Below are positions 35,118 to 44,461 of a stretch of 64,000 nucleotides of DNA, one piece after another (within the stretch, counting starts at the first letter, position 1; each line of letters opens with the position of its first letter). A program made the translations under genes and the position numbers. A model generated the notes under the pieces. It was not told the origin of the DNA, searched no databases, and saw only the letters and a program-made list of their open reading frames with translations. The stretch is from Rhodobacterales bacterium (lineage in GTDB: Bacteria > Pseudomonadota > Alphaproteobacteria > Rhodobacterales > Rhodobacteraceae). The stretch lies in assembly GCA_002747325.1 (NCBI GenBank), contig PDOZ01000031.1, positions 1 through 64,000 of the forward strand. Reading direction: 5' to 3'.

Positions 35118-36140
35118 TTACGCCCCGATCACGCTCGCATCGGCGCAGCACCCCTCGCGGGTTTCCGCATCCAGCGTCACATGGGTGATGCCAAACTCCC
35201 CGCGCAGCATCTCACGCAGCGCCGTCTTGATCTCCTGCACCCGGCTCAGTTCCGTCGCATCCGTCACCAGATGCGCCTCCAGAGAGGTCACGCGCTCGGA
35301 AATCTGCCAGATATGCAAGTGATGCACGTTTTCGACCCCGGCAACCGCCTGCATCTTCGCCACAACCTCTTCCGGCACGATCCCGTCCGGCGCGCCCAGC
35401 ATCAGGATACGGATCACATGGCGGATCTCGCTGAACGCCATCCAGAGGATATAGCCCGCGATGCCCAGCGTCACGATCGGGTCGGCGATGTCCCAGCCAA
35501 ACAGCATGACCAGAACGCCCACGATGATCACCGCAACCGAACCCAGCGCATCTGCCAAATTATGCAGGAACGCCGCGCGGATGTTGACGCTTTCCTTTGA
35601 CAGCCGGTAGGTCAGCAGTGCCGTCACCGCATCCACCAGAAGCGCCAGCCCGGACACCGCAATCATCAGCCAGCCGGTGACGGGTTCGGGGTTGATAAAC
35701 CGCTCCACCGCCTCCCAGACGAGGTAAAGCCCGATGATGATCAGCGTGGTGTAATTGATCAGCGCCGCGACCAGTTCGATGCGCATATAGCCAAAAGTCA
35801 TCACCCCATCGCGCGGACGGCGGGCGATCTTGCGCGCGCCCCAGGCGATGAGCAGCGACATGGCGTCCGACAGGTTATGCACCGCATCCGCAATGAGCGC
35901 GACGGAGCCGGAGAGGATGCCGCCAACAATCTCCGCGATGGTCAGCAGCATGTTGACCCCGACCGCCGTCGCCACCGCCCGGTCGCCCGCATCGGGGTCG
36001 ACATGGTGGTGATGGTGGTGTCCGTGACCATGACCATGCCCGTGGCTGTGTCCATGGGCGTGGCTATGTCCGTGATCGTGATCGTGATCGTGATCGTGAT
36101 CGTGATCGTGATCGTGATCGTGATCGTGAGAATGTGCCAT
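35118..36140 (-). CDS. Cation diffusion facilitator metal efflux protein with His/Asp tail
   Basis: This 340-aa CDF transporter exports Zn2+, Co2+ or similar from the cytoplasm. The N-terminal 46 residues are almost only His, Asp and Gly (nine-fold HD repeat, then GHSHAHGHSH... and a His run). Six membrane segments follow with the site motifs DAVHNLSDAMS (TM2) and HNLADALGS (TM5). A cytoplasmic domain with a metal site follows. It starts one base after the stop of the transglutaminase-like gene. A MerR regulator diverges upstream. Confidence 0.92.
   Translation of the reverse strand: MAHSHDHDHDHDHDHDHDHDHDHGHSHAHGHSHGHGHGHGHHHHHHVDPDAGDRAVATAVGVNMLLTIAEIVGGILSGSVALIADAVHNLSDAMSLLIAWGARKIARRPRDGVMTFGYMRIELVAALINYTTLIIIGLYLVWEAVERFINPEPVTGWLMIAVSGLALLVDAVTALLTYRLSKESVNIRAAFLHNLADALGSVAVIIVGVLVMLFGWDIADPIVTLGIAGYILWMAFSEIRHVIRILMLGAPDGIVPEEVVAKMQAVAGVENVHHLHIWQISERVTSLEAHLVTDATELSRVQEIKTALREMLRGEFGITHVTLDAETREGCCADASVIGA
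36071..36127. repeat. Hexanucleotide tandem repeat coding the HD tract
   Basis: Nine perfect copies of CGTGAT (ATCACG on the coding strand) encode alternating His-Asp. Slippage would change the tail by two residues per unit and never break the frame. Confidence 0.9.
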
Positions 36141-36141
36141 T

Positions 36142-36900
36142 TCAGATTGCCTTTCTGTAGCTAAATGAGGGCCGCTCCCCCCGAATTTCTGCCGGAATAT
36201 GCGGGATCGCCCCGCGCCGAATCCGCCGCACCCGTGCGTTCATCCAATGTCGGATCAGGTGGCGGTAAAGAAACCCGCGCAGCCCGCCCAGCGCCTGCGC
36301 ATGTTCCTTAAAGAAATCGTCGGGCGTGTCGAACACGCCGAAATCGTGGTTAATGCCAGTCGATTGCACAAAGGTGTCGCGCCCGTCCCACGCCACCGGC
36401 GGCGCTTCGAGACACTCCACCCCAACCGCGTACCCGCATAGCGGCCCGGTGCCAAAGCGGGCCTGCAAGGCCTCAAGCACGGGCTTGTCCACGACGACCC
36501 CCTCAAGAATGATCCATTCCCCATCGAGCAACACCTCGACCCAGGAATGCACGATATTCTCTGGCGCACGGCCATAAACCGCCTCCGGCACCAACCCCCG
36601 CTGCAAGCTCTTGGCAACGGTAAAGCCATGCAACCGGCAGGGAATATGCACCGCGCGCAACAGCGCCATCAGCAAAATCCCCTTGGTGTTGCACTGCCCG
36701 TAACCATCCGCCAGCACCTTGCTGGCCCGGATCGCATCGTCGGCATTATAGCCTAAACGGATTTCATCGCGCACAAACGCATACACCGCGCCAATACGCG
36801 CGCGCGGCGGCAAATCCTGCCAACCGCGCTCCCGCACCAGCGCCCGGATCGACGGATTGCCGAAATTCAATAGCGGGGTTTGTTCCAGTAAATCGACCAT
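36142..36900 (-). CDS. Transglutaminase-like protein in a MerR-controlled metal operon
   Basis: This 252-aa protein has the transglutaminase core with catalytic Cys70 in DGYGQCNTKG, His118 in NIVHSWVE and an acidic residue after it (ILEGVVVD). Such bacterial proteins act as proteases or acyl-transfer enzymes. No signal peptide is seen, so it is probably cytoplasmic. I chose ATG 36900; the frame upstream runs through the promoter. It is the first gene after the MerR-type promoter and precedes the CDF gene by one base. Its role in metal resistance is not known. Confidence 0.83.
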   Translation of the reverse strand: MVDLLEQTPLLNFGNPSIRALVRERGWQDLPPRARIGAVYAFVRDEIRLGYNADDAIRASKVLADGYGQCNTKGILLMALLRAVHIPCRLHGFTVAKSLQRGLVPEAVYGRAPENIVHSWVEVLLDGEWIILEGVVVDKPVLEALQARFGTGPLCGYAVGVECLEAPPVAWDGRDTFVQSTGINHDFGVFDTPDDFFKEHAQALGGLRGFLYRHLIRHWMNARVRRIRRGAIPHIPAEIRGERPSFSYRKAI

Positions 36901-36931
36901 TTGCAAAACCCTGATTCTTTTGCTTATGATC

Positions 36932-36962
36932 AAGATAATTGCTCTAGCCCCTAGAGCTTCAA
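36932..36962 (-). promoter_or_regulatory. MerR-type promoter/operator with 19-bp spacer
   Basis: On the minus strand TTGAAG (36957-36962) and TATCTT (36932-36937) are separated by 19 bp, the overlong spacer that MerR-family activators correct by DNA distortion. The palindrome GCTCTAG-CCC-CTAGAGC (36941-36957) lies in the spacer. The promoter points at the transglutaminase-CDF operon; the MerR gene starts 14 bases away on the other strand. Confidence 0.78.
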
Positions 36963-36976
36963 GAGGAAAATGCACA

Positions 36977-37402
36977 ATGTTTTCAATCGGCCAACTCTCA
37001 AAACGCACCGGCGTCAAGGTGCCGACGATTCGTTACTATGAGGAGATGGGCCTGATCGAAAATGCCGGGCGCACGGCGGGTAATCAGCGGCGATATTCAC
37101 AGGCCGGGCTGGACCGACTGCATTTCATCCGCCATTGCCGCGACCTCGGCCTGCATCTCGATGACATCCGCACCCTGATCCGGCTGGAAGGCAAGGGCGG
37201 CGATGTCTGCCCGGAGAGCCACGCCATCGCCGAACGCCACCTCGCCGATATTCGCCACCGCATCGCCCGCCTGCAAGCGCTGGAAGCAGAGCTGGACCGC
37301 ATCCGCCACGCCTGCTCAGGCCACCCCTCCGGCTCCTGCGAAATCCTCACCGCCTTCGGCGATCATTCCCATTGCGACGGCGAACACGGCGAGCGGATTT
37401 AG
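36977..37402 (+). CDS. MerR-family metal-responsive regulator
   Basis: This 141-aa regulator has the N-terminal helix-turn-helix FSIGQLSKRTGVKVPTIRYY. A dimerisation helix follows, then a metal loop with C78, C113 and C121 (CSGHPSGSC), and a His/Cys-rich tail (DHSHCDGEH). The pattern is like ZntR/CadR. The start at 36977 follows AAGAGGAAAA. It probably senses zinc, cobalt or cadmium and activates the divergent CDF operon. Confidence 0.88.
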   Translation: MFSIGQLSKRTGVKVPTIRYYEEMGLIENAGRTAGNQRRYSQAGLDRLHFIRHCRDLGLHLDDIRTLIRLEGKGGDVCPESHAIAERHLADIRHRIARLQALEAELDRIRHACSGHPSGSCEILTAFGDHSHCDGEHGERI

Positions 37403-37408
37403 GGCCCG

Positions 37409-38506
37409 TCAGGCATTGAACAGGAAGTGCAGCACGTCGCCGTCCTTGACCATATAAGCCTTGCCCTCCGCGCGCATCTTGCCCGCTTCCTTGGCGCCCT
37501 GTTCGCCGTTATGGGCGATGTAATCGTCATAGGCGATGGTTTCAGCGCGGATGAAGCCGCGCTCAAAGTCGCCATGGATGACGCCTGCGGCCTGCGGCGC
37601 AAGGGTGCCTTCGCGGATGGTCCAGGCACGCGCCTCTTTTGGGCCGACGGTGAAATAGGTCTCAAGATGCAACAGGCCATAGCCCGCCTTGATCAGCCGG
37701 TCGAGCCCCGCCTCGTGCAGACCCAATTCTTCAAGAAATACTTCCTGTTCTTCCGCATCAAGCTGGCTGATTTCCTCTTCGATCTTGGCAGAAATCACCA
37801 CCGCTGCCGCGCCCTGCTCGGCGGCCATTTTCTCCACTGCGGCGGAATGCTCATTGCCCGTCGCCGCCCTGTCCTCGTCCACGTTGCAAACATAGAGGAT
37901 CTTCTTGGTGGTCAACAGTTGCAGGTTCTTCCACGCCGCCCTGTCCTCGTCCGCAACCTCCACCGCGCGGGCCGGTTTACCATCTTCCAGCGCCGCCAGC
38001 GCCGCCTTCAACAGCCGCTCCTGCTGCACCGCTTCCTTGTCGCCGCCGCGCACCTTGCGCACTAGCCCCTGCAGGCGTTTCTCAATGCTCTCCATGTCGG
38101 CGATCATCAATTCGGTCTCGATGGTCTCCGCATCCGCCACCGGATCGACCCGCCCCTCAACATGGGTCACATCCCCATCTTCAAAACAGCGCAGCACATG
38201 GGCGATGGCATCCACCTCGCGGATATTGGCCAGAAACTGGTTGCCCAGCCCCTCCCCCTTCGACGCGCCCTTCACCAGACCGGCGATATCCACAAAGGTC
38301 ATGCGGGTCGGGATGATCTCTTTCGAGCCCGCAATCGCCGCCAGCTTGTCAAGCCGCGCATCGGGCACCGCGACCTCGCCAACATTCGGCTCGATGGTGC
38401 AGAAAGGGAAGTTCTCCGCCTGCGCCGCCGCCGTTTTGGTCAACGCGTTGAACAAGGTCGATTTGCCCACATTCGGCAGTCCGACAATTCCCATCTTGAA
38501 GCCCAT
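37409..38506 (-). CDS. ychF: Redox-regulated ATPase YchF
   Basis: This 365-aa P-loop protein of the Obg-like family binds ATP rather than GTP and associates with ribosomes. It starts MGFKMGIVGLPNVGKSTLFN and has PFCTIEPNVG and a C-terminal TGS domain ending VKDGDVLHFLFNA. Length is as expected. It converges with the merR gene with a six-base gap. Confidence 0.96.
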   Translation of the reverse strand: MGFKMGIVGLPNVGKSTLFNALTKTAAAQAENFPFCTIEPNVGEVAVPDARLDKLAAIAGSKEIIPTRMTFVDIAGLVKGASKGEGLGNQFLANIREVDAIAHVLRCFEDGDVTHVEGRVDPVADAETIETELMIADMESIEKRLQGLVRKVRGGDKEAVQQERLLKAALAALEDGKPARAVEVADEDRAAWKNLQLLTTKKILYVCNVDEDRAATGNEHSAAVEKMAAEQGAAAVVISAKIEEEISQLDAEEQEVFLEELGLHEAGLDRLIKAGYGLLHLETYFTVGPKEARAWTIREGTLAPQAAGVIHGDFERGFIRAETIAYDDYIAHNGEQGAKEAGKMRAEGKAYMVKDGDVLHFLFNA

Positions 38507-38637
38507 AGCGCGTTCCTTTCGTAATTTCCCCGCTTCTAGTGCGAAATGCTTTTGCCCTGCAATAGCCGATCACAATTCCCGTCTTGCCCTCGCGCGCGCT
38601 CTCTGGCAGGAAAATCTCACGCAACAGGGAGCGCCAG

Positions 38638-39429
38638 ATGACACGTATCGACGCCAAATTCGCCGAGTTGAAAGCCGCCAACCGCAAGGCATTCGTGGCC
38701 TATATCATGGCGGGCGACCCGGATGAGGCCTATGCGCAGGAAGTGCTGAACGGGCTGCCGGGCGCGGGAGTCGATGTGGTCGAACTGGGCCTGCCCTTCA
38801 CCGACCCGATGGCGGATGGGCCGACCATCCAGCTTGCCGGGCAACGGGCGCTGGAAGCGGGGATGACGCTGAAAAAGACCCTCGCAATGGCGCGCGCCTT
38901 TCGCGAGACCGACAACACGACGCCGCTGGTGCTGATGGGCTATTACAACCCGATCTACAACCACGGGGTCGATGCCTTTCTGGTGGATGCGAAAGAAGCG
39001 GGGATCGACGGGCTGATCGTGGTGGACCTGCCGCCGGAAGAGGACGAAGAGCTGTGCATTCCGGCGCAGGCGGCGGGGATGAATTTCATCCGCCTTGCAA
39101 CGCCCACCACCGACGACACCCGTCTGCCCAAAGTGCTGCAAAACACCTCGGGCTTTGTCTATTATGTCTCCGTCACCGGCGTGACCGGCGCGGCGGAAGC
39201 GCAAGCGGGCGCGGTCGGGCCGGAAGTGGCGCGCATCAAAGCCAAAACCGACCTGCCGGTGATCGTGGGCTTTGGGGTCAACACGCCGGAGAAGGCGGAG
39301 GCGATTGCGTCCGTGGCGGATGGCACCGTGGTCGGCTCCGCCATCGTCAGCCAGATCGCCGCCAAACGCCCGGTGCCCGAAGTGCTGGCCTTCGTCAAAT
39401 CGCTGGCCGATGGGGCGCATCGCGGCTGA
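38638..39429 (+). CDS. trpA: Tryptophan synthase alpha subunit
   Basis: This 263-aa TIM-barrel enzyme cleaves indole-3-glycerol phosphate. It shows catalytic Glu in [18 protein letters not shown] (near 48-65) and Asp in YNPIYNHG and [10 protein letters not shown]. The start at 38638 is preceded by GGGAGCGCC. It is separated by about 5 kb and by strand from trpF-trpB, the usual split arrangement in this group. Confidence 0.96.
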   Translation: MTRIDAKFAELKAANRKAFVAYIMAGDPDEAYAQEVLNGLPGAGVDVVELGLPFTDPMADGPTIQLAGQRALEAGMTLKKTLAMARAFRETDNTTPLVLMGYYNPIYNHGVDAFLVDAKEAGIDGLIVVDLPPEEDEELCIPAQAAGMNFIRLATPTTDDTRLPKVLQNTSGFVYYVSVTGVTGAAEAQAGAVGPEVARIKAKTDLPVIVGFGVNTPEKAEAIASVADGTVVGSAIVSQIAAKRPVPEVLAFVKSLADGAHRG

Positions 39430-39519
39430 TCATACGGCGGATCACACGATGAACACGGGGGGCGTCTTGCCAAACTGCGGCGCCATTGGCTACAAAAGTT
39501 TACCAGTGGGGAGAAAATC

Positions 39520-40686
39520 ATGCCCGTCATTACTGAAATCGCCGACCTCAAGCGCCTGCACAAACGCCGCACCCCGCGCATGTTTTACGACTATGCCGAG
39601 AGCGGATCGTGGACGGAGCAGACCTTCCGCGAAAACACCTCGGATTTTCAGAAGCTTTACCTGCGCCAGCGCGTCGCCGTTGATATGGACGGGCGCTCGA
39701 CCGCAACGCAGATGATCGGACAGGACGTGTCGATGCCGGTGGCGCTGGCCCCGGTTGGGCTGACGGGGATGCAACACGCCGATGGCGAGATCAAGGCAGC
39801 GCGGGCAGCGGAGAAATTCGGCGTGCCCTTCACCCTGTCCACCATGTCGATCTGTTCCATTGAAGACGTGGCGGAACACACGCAAAAGCCCTTCTGGTTT
39901 CAGGTCTATACCCTGAAAGACGACGATTTCATGCAGCGTTTGTTCGACCGCGCCAAGGCGGCGAATTGCTCTGCCGTGGTGATCACCGTCGATTTGCAGG
40001 TGCTGGGCCAGCGGCACAAAGACCTGAAAAACGGCCTGTCCGCCCCGCCGAAACTGACCATCCCGACCATGCTCAATCTCGCGACCAAATGGCGCTGGGG
40101 CATCGGCATGTTGGGCACCAAGCGACGCTTCTTCGGCAATATCGTTGGCCACGCGAAGGGGGTTTCCGATCCCTCCTCGCTGTCGGAATGGACCGCGCAG
40201 GCCTTCGATCCCTCGCTCAACTGGGACCGCATCCGGCAGTTCCGCAAAATGTGGGACGGCAAGCTGATCATCAAGGGCATCATGGAGCCGGAAGACGCGC
40301 TGGAGGCCTGCAATGTCGGCGCCGATGCGATCATTGTCTCCAACCACGGCGGGCGGCAACTCGACGGCGCGCTGTCCTCGATCCGCGCCCTGCCCCCCAT
40401 CATGGATGCGGTCGGCGACAAGATCGAAGTGCATCTCGATAGCGGTATTCGCTCCGGGCAGGACGTGCTGAAAGCCGTCGCCATGGGCGCCAAGGGCACC
40501 TATATCGGCCGCGCTTTCGTCAACGGTCTGGGCGCAATGGGCGAAGCGGGCGTGACCCGTGCGCTGGAGGTGATTCACAAAGAGCTGGAAATATCGATGG
40601 CCTTCTGTGGCCATACCGATATCACCACCGTCAACCGCTCGATCCTGCATATTCCGAAGGGATTTGAGGGCGATTGGCAGGAATAA
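39520..40686 (+). CDS. lldD: FMN-dependent alpha-hydroxy-acid dehydrogenase (L-lactate dehydrogenase type)
   Basis: This 388-aa flavoenzyme oxidises L-lactate or a related 2-hydroxy acid. The FMN-binding and catalytic block SNHGGRQLDGA lies near 278-288 with the active-site His. LDSGIRSGQDVLKAVAMGAKG and IGRAF complete the barrel. Typical LldD ends follow. Quinone-linked respiration is likely. No lactate permease or regulator lies beside it. Confidence 0.9.
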   Translation: MPVITEIADLKRLHKRRTPRMFYDYAESGSWTEQTFRENTSDFQKLYLRQRVAVDMDGRSTATQMIGQDVSMPVALAPVGLTGMQHADGEIKAARAAEKFGVPFTLSTMSICSIEDVAEHTQKPFWFQVYTLKDDDFMQRLFDRAKAANCSAVVITVDLQVLGQRHKDLKNGLSAPPKLTIPTMLNLATKWRWGIGMLGTKRRFFGNIVGHAKGVSDPSSLSEWTAQAFDPSLNWDRIRQFRKMWDGKLIIKGIMEPEDALEACNVGADAIIVSNHGGRQLDGALSSIRALPPIMDAVGDKIEVHLDSGIRSGQDVLKAVAMGAKGTYIGRAFVNGLGAMGEAGVTRALEVIHKELEISMAFCGHTDITTVNRSILHIPKGFEGDWQE

Positions 40687-40729
40687 ACCTTTCCAAGCGG
40701 GCAAATTGCGTCTATAGGGGCGGCTTCTG

Positions 40730-40758
40730 GCGGGGATACAGCCTTGGAGGATCCCCGC
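40730..40758 (+). promoter_or_regulatory. 8-bp hairpin in the rplY leader
   Basis: GCGGGGAT (40730-40737) pairs perfectly with ATCCCCGC (40751-40758), about 24 bases before the rplY start. A leader hairpin could be a site for autogenous control by L25 or an RNA-stability element; this is inference. Confidence 0.4.
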
Positions 40759-40781
40759 GCTCATAATATTGGAGAGACCAA

Positions 40782-41420
40782 ATGGCTCGTGAGATTCCTG
40801 ATTTTCACGCCGAGGTACGGACGGGGACAGGCAAGGGCGCCGCTCGTCAGGCACGCCGCAATGGCATGGTACCCGGCATTGTATACGGCGGCGAAGCGGA
40901 CCCGCTTCCCATCAATATCCCGTTCAACGTCCTGCTGAAAACGCTGAAGGAAGGCCGCTTCCTGTCGAAGCTGTTCAACCTGAAGGTTGAAGGCCACGAC
41001 GACGTGCGCGTGATCTGCCGCAACGTGCAGCGCGACGTGGTGAAAGACCTGCCGACCCATGTCGACTTCATGCGTCTGCACCGCAACACCCGCATCAGCC
41101 TCTATGTCCATGTCGACTTCATCAACGAAGAAGAAGCGCCGGGCATCAAGCGTGGCGGCGTTTTGGTCACGGTGCGTCCGGAAGTGGAACTGTCGGTCAT
41201 CGCCGGCAACATCCCGGAGAAGATCGTGGTGGACCTGACCGGCAAGGACGTGGGCGACGTGATCCACATTTCCGACGTAGAGATGCCGGAAGGCGCGCGT
41301 CCGACCGTCGACCGCGACTTCGTGATCGCCAACATCTCCGCTCCGTCCGGCCTGCGCTCGGAAGGCAGCGATGAGGACGAGGGCGAAGCGACCGAAGCAG
41401 AGGCCGAAGCCGAAGAATAA
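40782..41420 (+). CDS. rplY: 50S ribosomal protein L25/general stress protein Ctc
   Basis: This 212-aa protein binds 5S rRNA. The N-terminal L25 domain begins [21 protein letters not shown] Ctc-type beta domain follows, and the tail is acidic ([19 protein letters not shown]). The two-domain long form is normal for alphaproteobacteria. An intrinsic terminator follows before pth. Confidence 0.96.
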   Translation: MAREIPDFHAEVRTGTGKGAARQARRNGMVPGIVYGGEADPLPINIPFNVLLKTLKEGRFLSKLFNLKVEGHDDVRVICRNVQRDVVKDLPTHVDFMRLHRNTRISLYVHVDFINEEEAPGIKRGGVLVTVRPEVELSVIAGNIPEKIVVDLTGKDVGDVIHISDVEMPEGARPTVDRDFVIANISAPSGLRSEGSDEDEGEATEAEAEAEE

Positions 41421-41444
41421 GTCTGGCCCACAGGGCAAGACCGG

Positions 41445-41469
41445 AACGGGGCCCGCGTGGCCCCGTTTT
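41445..41469 (+). terminator. Intrinsic terminator of rplY
   Basis: AACGGGGCC (41445-41453) pairs perfectly with GGCCCCGTT (41459-41467) and TT follows, 25 bases after the rplY stop. Confidence 0.82.
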
Positions 41470-41556
41470 CGTGTCCGGGTATCCCTCCCCGGCTATCCCC
41501 TTGGCATCCGGGCATATCTCCCCTAAATTTCCCATCCAAAGCGGACAGGAGACAAG

Positions 41557-42237
41557 ATGCAACTCTTCGTTGGGCTGGGCAATCCGGGCGCGAAATACGC
41601 GGCCAACCGACATAATATCGGTTTCATGGCGCTCGACAGCATCGCCGACGCGCATGGTTTCGCCCCGTGGCGCGGCAAGTTTCAGGGCGCGCTCAGCGAG
41701 GGGCGGCTCGGGTCGCAGAAGGTGCTGCTCCTGAAACCCGAAACCTTCATGAACCTTTCCGGGCAATCAGTCGGCGCCGCCATGCGGTTTTACAAGCTGA
41801 CCCCGGCAGATGTGACCGTGTTTCACGATGAACTGGACCTCGCGCCCGGCAAACTGCGCCTCAAACGCGGCGGCGGACATGCGGGCCATAACGGCTTGCG
41901 CTCCATTCACCAGCATATCGGCCCGGATTACGCCCGCGTGCGCTTGGGCATCGGCCATCCGGGGCATAAGGACCGGGTCGCGGGCTATGTGCTGTCCGAT
42001 TTCTCCCGCGCCGATCAGGACTGGCTCGACGACCTGCTGCGCGGCATCGCCGACGGCGCCCCGTATCTGGCGCAGGGCGACGGGGCGAAATTCAGCAACG
42101 CGGTCGGCCTGCGCATGGCCCCGCCGAAAGCGGAGCGCGCGGCGCCGAAGCCCGCAAAACAACCGCCAGAACCGAAGCCAGAAGAGCCGGAAGACACCCG
42201 CAGCCCGTTGCAAAAACTGGCGGACAAATTCCGGTGA
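41557..42237 (+). CDS. pth: Peptidyl-tRNA hydrolase
   Basis: This 226-aa enzyme recycles peptidyl-tRNA dropped from ribosomes. It has GLGNPGAKYAANRHNIGF with catalytic His, FMNLSGQSV and HDELDLAPGKLRLKRGGGHAGHNG. The body is about 190 residues; a Pro/Lys/Glu-rich tail (KPAKQPPEPKPEEPEDT) extends it, as seen in relatives. The stop overlaps the GTG start of the next gene. Confidence 0.95.
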   Translation: MQLFVGLGNPGAKYAANRHNIGFMALDSIADAHGFAPWRGKFQGALSEGRLGSQKVLLLKPETFMNLSGQSVGAAMRFYKLTPADVTVFHDELDLAPGKLRLKRGGGHAGHNGLRSIHQHIGPDYARVRLGIGHPGHKDRVAGYVLSDFSRADQDWLDDLLRGIADGAPYLAQGDGAKFSNAVGLRMAPPKAERAAPKPAKQPPEPKPEEPEDTRSPLQKLADKFR

Positions 42238-43286
42238 TCCTCAAAGAAGCTTTTGAAATTCAAGCAAAAAGCAATAAGGGCCTCGGCTCTCCCTTCACGG
42301 CGAATGTGCTGCGTATCTTGGGGCGGCTCACGAGCGAAGACAACGCCGTCACCCGGAAGATGCGCGCTTTTGAGGGCGATATCACCCCGTTCGGCGCCTC
42401 GGTGCCGCTGCGGCTTTTGGGCGGGATGAACGCGCTGGTTCTGCGCGGCGATAGTCCGGAACTTGCTGCACTCTGGCCGCCAAATTCCGGACCGGAAGAT
42501 GCGCTTGAAACCGCGCTGGCAGAAGCGATGACCCGGCATGAAACGGTGCTGCTACACTGGCTCGACAGCCCGCCACAGACCAACGAGGTGCGTCGCGCCG
42601 CCGTTCTGATCGCCGCCGGGCACTGGTTGGCGCAGCGCGTGGACCTGCCTTTCGTGCTGTCCGAACTGGGCGCGGCCGGGGGGTTGAACATGATGTGGGA
42701 CCGCTTTCGGCTCGACCTGCCGGACGGCACGTTGGGACCGGCGGACAGCCCGGTCCGGCTCGCCCCGGATTGGCGCGGCCCCTGCCCGCCCGCGGCGCTT
42801 GTCCGGATCGCAGACCGACGCGGCGTCGATCTCAACCCGCTGAACACGCAAGACCCGGAAGACGCCCTGCGCCTGCTGTCTTATATCTGGGCCGATCAGC
42901 ACGACCGCATTGCGCGAACTCGGGCGGCGATTGCGCTGGCACAGGCAACGGTGGACCGTGGGGATGCGGCGGCATGGTTGGAAGCGCGGCTGGCAACGCC
43001 CCGGCCCGGCGCGCTGCACCTCGTCTATCACACCATCGCATGGCAGTATTTCCCGGAAGACACCAAAGCCCGATGCCGCGCGGCGCTGACGCAGGCAGGC
43101 ACACGGGCCACGACGGAGGCTCCGCTGGCGCATCTGTCGATGGAGGCGGATGAACAGCACGGAAAAGGCGCGGTAATTGAGTTGACCCTTTGGCCCGGCG
43201 GCGCGCGTATGACGCTGGGTCGGGTCGATTTTCATGGCCGGTGGGTGGACTGGCGCGCGCCGGGGCGACATAGTGAACATGGTTAA
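42234..43286 (+). CDS. DUF2332 protein
   Basis: This 350-aa protein starts at GTG 42234, overlapping the pth stop (GTGA). It has the DUF2332 features: an N-terminal CxxxGSP-like region here as GLGSPFTANVL, NEVRRAAVL, LSELGAAGGLNMMWD near 142, and a C-terminal TLGRVDFHGRWVDW. The family has no settled function. Translational coupling to pth is likely. Confidence 0.82.
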   Translation: MILKEAFEIQAKSNKGLGSPFTANVLRILGRLTSEDNAVTRKMRAFEGDITPFGASVPLRLLGGMNALVLRGDSPELAALWPPNSGPEDALETALAEAMTRHETVLLHWLDSPPQTNEVRRAAVLIAAGHWLAQRVDLPFVLSELGAAGGLNMMWDRFRLDLPDGTLGPADSPVRLAPDWRGPCPPAALVRIADRRGVDLNPLNTQDPEDALRLLSYIWADQHDRIARTRAAIALAQATVDRGDAAAWLEARLATPRPGALHLVYHTIAWQYFPEDTKARCRAALTQAGTRATTEAPLAHLSMEADEQHGKGAVIELTLWPGGARMTLGRVDFHGRWVDWRAPGRHSEHG

Positions 43287-43309
43287 CGGCTGAATTGGGG
43301 GAAGGCGGC

Positions 43310-44461
43310 ATGTTCAAACGGATTTTCTTTGCTCTGGTGGTGATCATCACCGCGCTTGGCGTATTCAATTACGACAACATCCGGCGGCTTCTCGCGGTTA
43401 ATTCGCTCTTTGCCGAGGATCGGATCGCCGACAATTTCATCTCCATGGACAGCATGTTTTTCTCCACCCCGATGGAGCTTGGCCCGGTGCGCCAGCCGCC
43501 CCTGCCCGAAGCAGAAACCCCGCTCACCATGCCGCCCGGTTTTGCGGAATGGGCGGCAGAGCGCAAGGTTTCGGCCCTCGTGGCGCTGCGGCACGGCGAG
43601 GTGGTCTATGAGGAGTATTTCCACGGCGACGCGCAGGATTTGCGCATCTCCTGGTCCGTCGCCAAATCCTTCATCGCCACCCTGTTCGGCATCTCGCTGG
43701 CCAATGGCGAGATCGCCAGCCTCGACGATCCGGTAGAAAAATACGCCCCGAAACTGATCGGTTCGGCCTATGAAGGCGCGACGATCCGCAACGTGCTGAA
43801 CATGGCGTCGGGGGTGGAGTTCGACGAGGATTACCACGATTTCTGGAGCGATATCAATAAGATGGGCCGAGTTCTGGCCTTTGGCGGTTCGCTGGATGAC
43901 TTCGCCGCCGCCATCGAAACCCGCATCGCCCCGCCGGGGCGTCAGTGGCAATATGTCTCGATTGATACGCATGTCATCGGCATGGTGCTGCGCGGGGCGA
44001 CCGGGCGCACGGTGCCCGATCTGCTGGCCGACCGCCTCCTCGCGCCCATCGGCATTCAGAAAGACCCCTATTACCTGACCGACGGCGATGGCGTGGCCTT
44101 CGTGCTGGGCGGGCTGAACCTGCGCACCCGCGATTATGCGCGCCTTGGGCAGTTGGTTCTGCAAAACGGCATGTGGAACGGCGTGCAGGTTGTGCCCGCC
44201 GACTGGATCGCCGCCATGACCACCGCTTCCGCGCCAACCGCCGAAGGCGCGAGTCAATATGGCTACCAATGGTGGCTCCCCGCCGATGCCCGCCCCGGCG
44301 AGGTGTTCGGCATCGGGGTATATGGGCAATATATCTGGATCGACCGCGCCCACGACCTCGTGATCGCGGTTAATTCCGCCAACCGCAGCTTCAGCGAAGA
44401 CGGGGTTTGGGAAGACAATATCGAGATGTTCCGCAAGATCGGGGCAGCGCTTACCCCTTAA
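43310..44461 (+). CDS. Beta-lactamase-family serine hydrolase with N-terminal anchor
   Basis: This 383-aa protein has an N-terminal membrane anchor ([18 protein letters not shown]). A class C beta-lactamase/esterase fold follows: S-V-A-K in [13 protein letters not shown] near residue 115-127, a Tyr motif YVSIDTH near 211 and the third motif replaced by GVYGQYIW. It is probably a periplasmic esterase, peptidase or amidase rather than a drug-resistance enzyme. It overlaps the end of trpB by four bases tail to tail. Confidence 0.83.
   Translation: MFKRIFFALVVIITALGVFNYDNIRRLLAVNSLFAEDRIADNFISMDSMFFSTPMELGPVRQPPLPEAETPLTMPPGFAEWAAERKVSALVALRHGEVVYEEYFHGDAQDLRISWSVAKSFIATLFGISLANGEIASLDDPVEKYAPKLIGSAYEGATIRNVLNMASGVEFDEDYHDFWSDINKMGRVLAFGGSLDDFAAAIETRIAPPGRQWQYVSIDTHVIGMVLRGATGRTVPDLLADRLLAPIGIQKDPYYLTDGDGVAFVLGGLNLRTRDYARLGQLVLQNGMWNGVQVVPADWIAAMTTASAPTAEGASQYGYQWWLPADARPGEVFGIGVYGQYIWIDRAHDLVIAVNSANRSFSEDGVWEDNIEMFRKIGAALTP

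Noticed and set aside
36071..36127. CGTGAT tandem array as a possible CRISPR or replication iteron
   Set aside because: It is in frame inside a coding region and explains the His-Asp tract; there are no spacers, cas or rep genes nearby.
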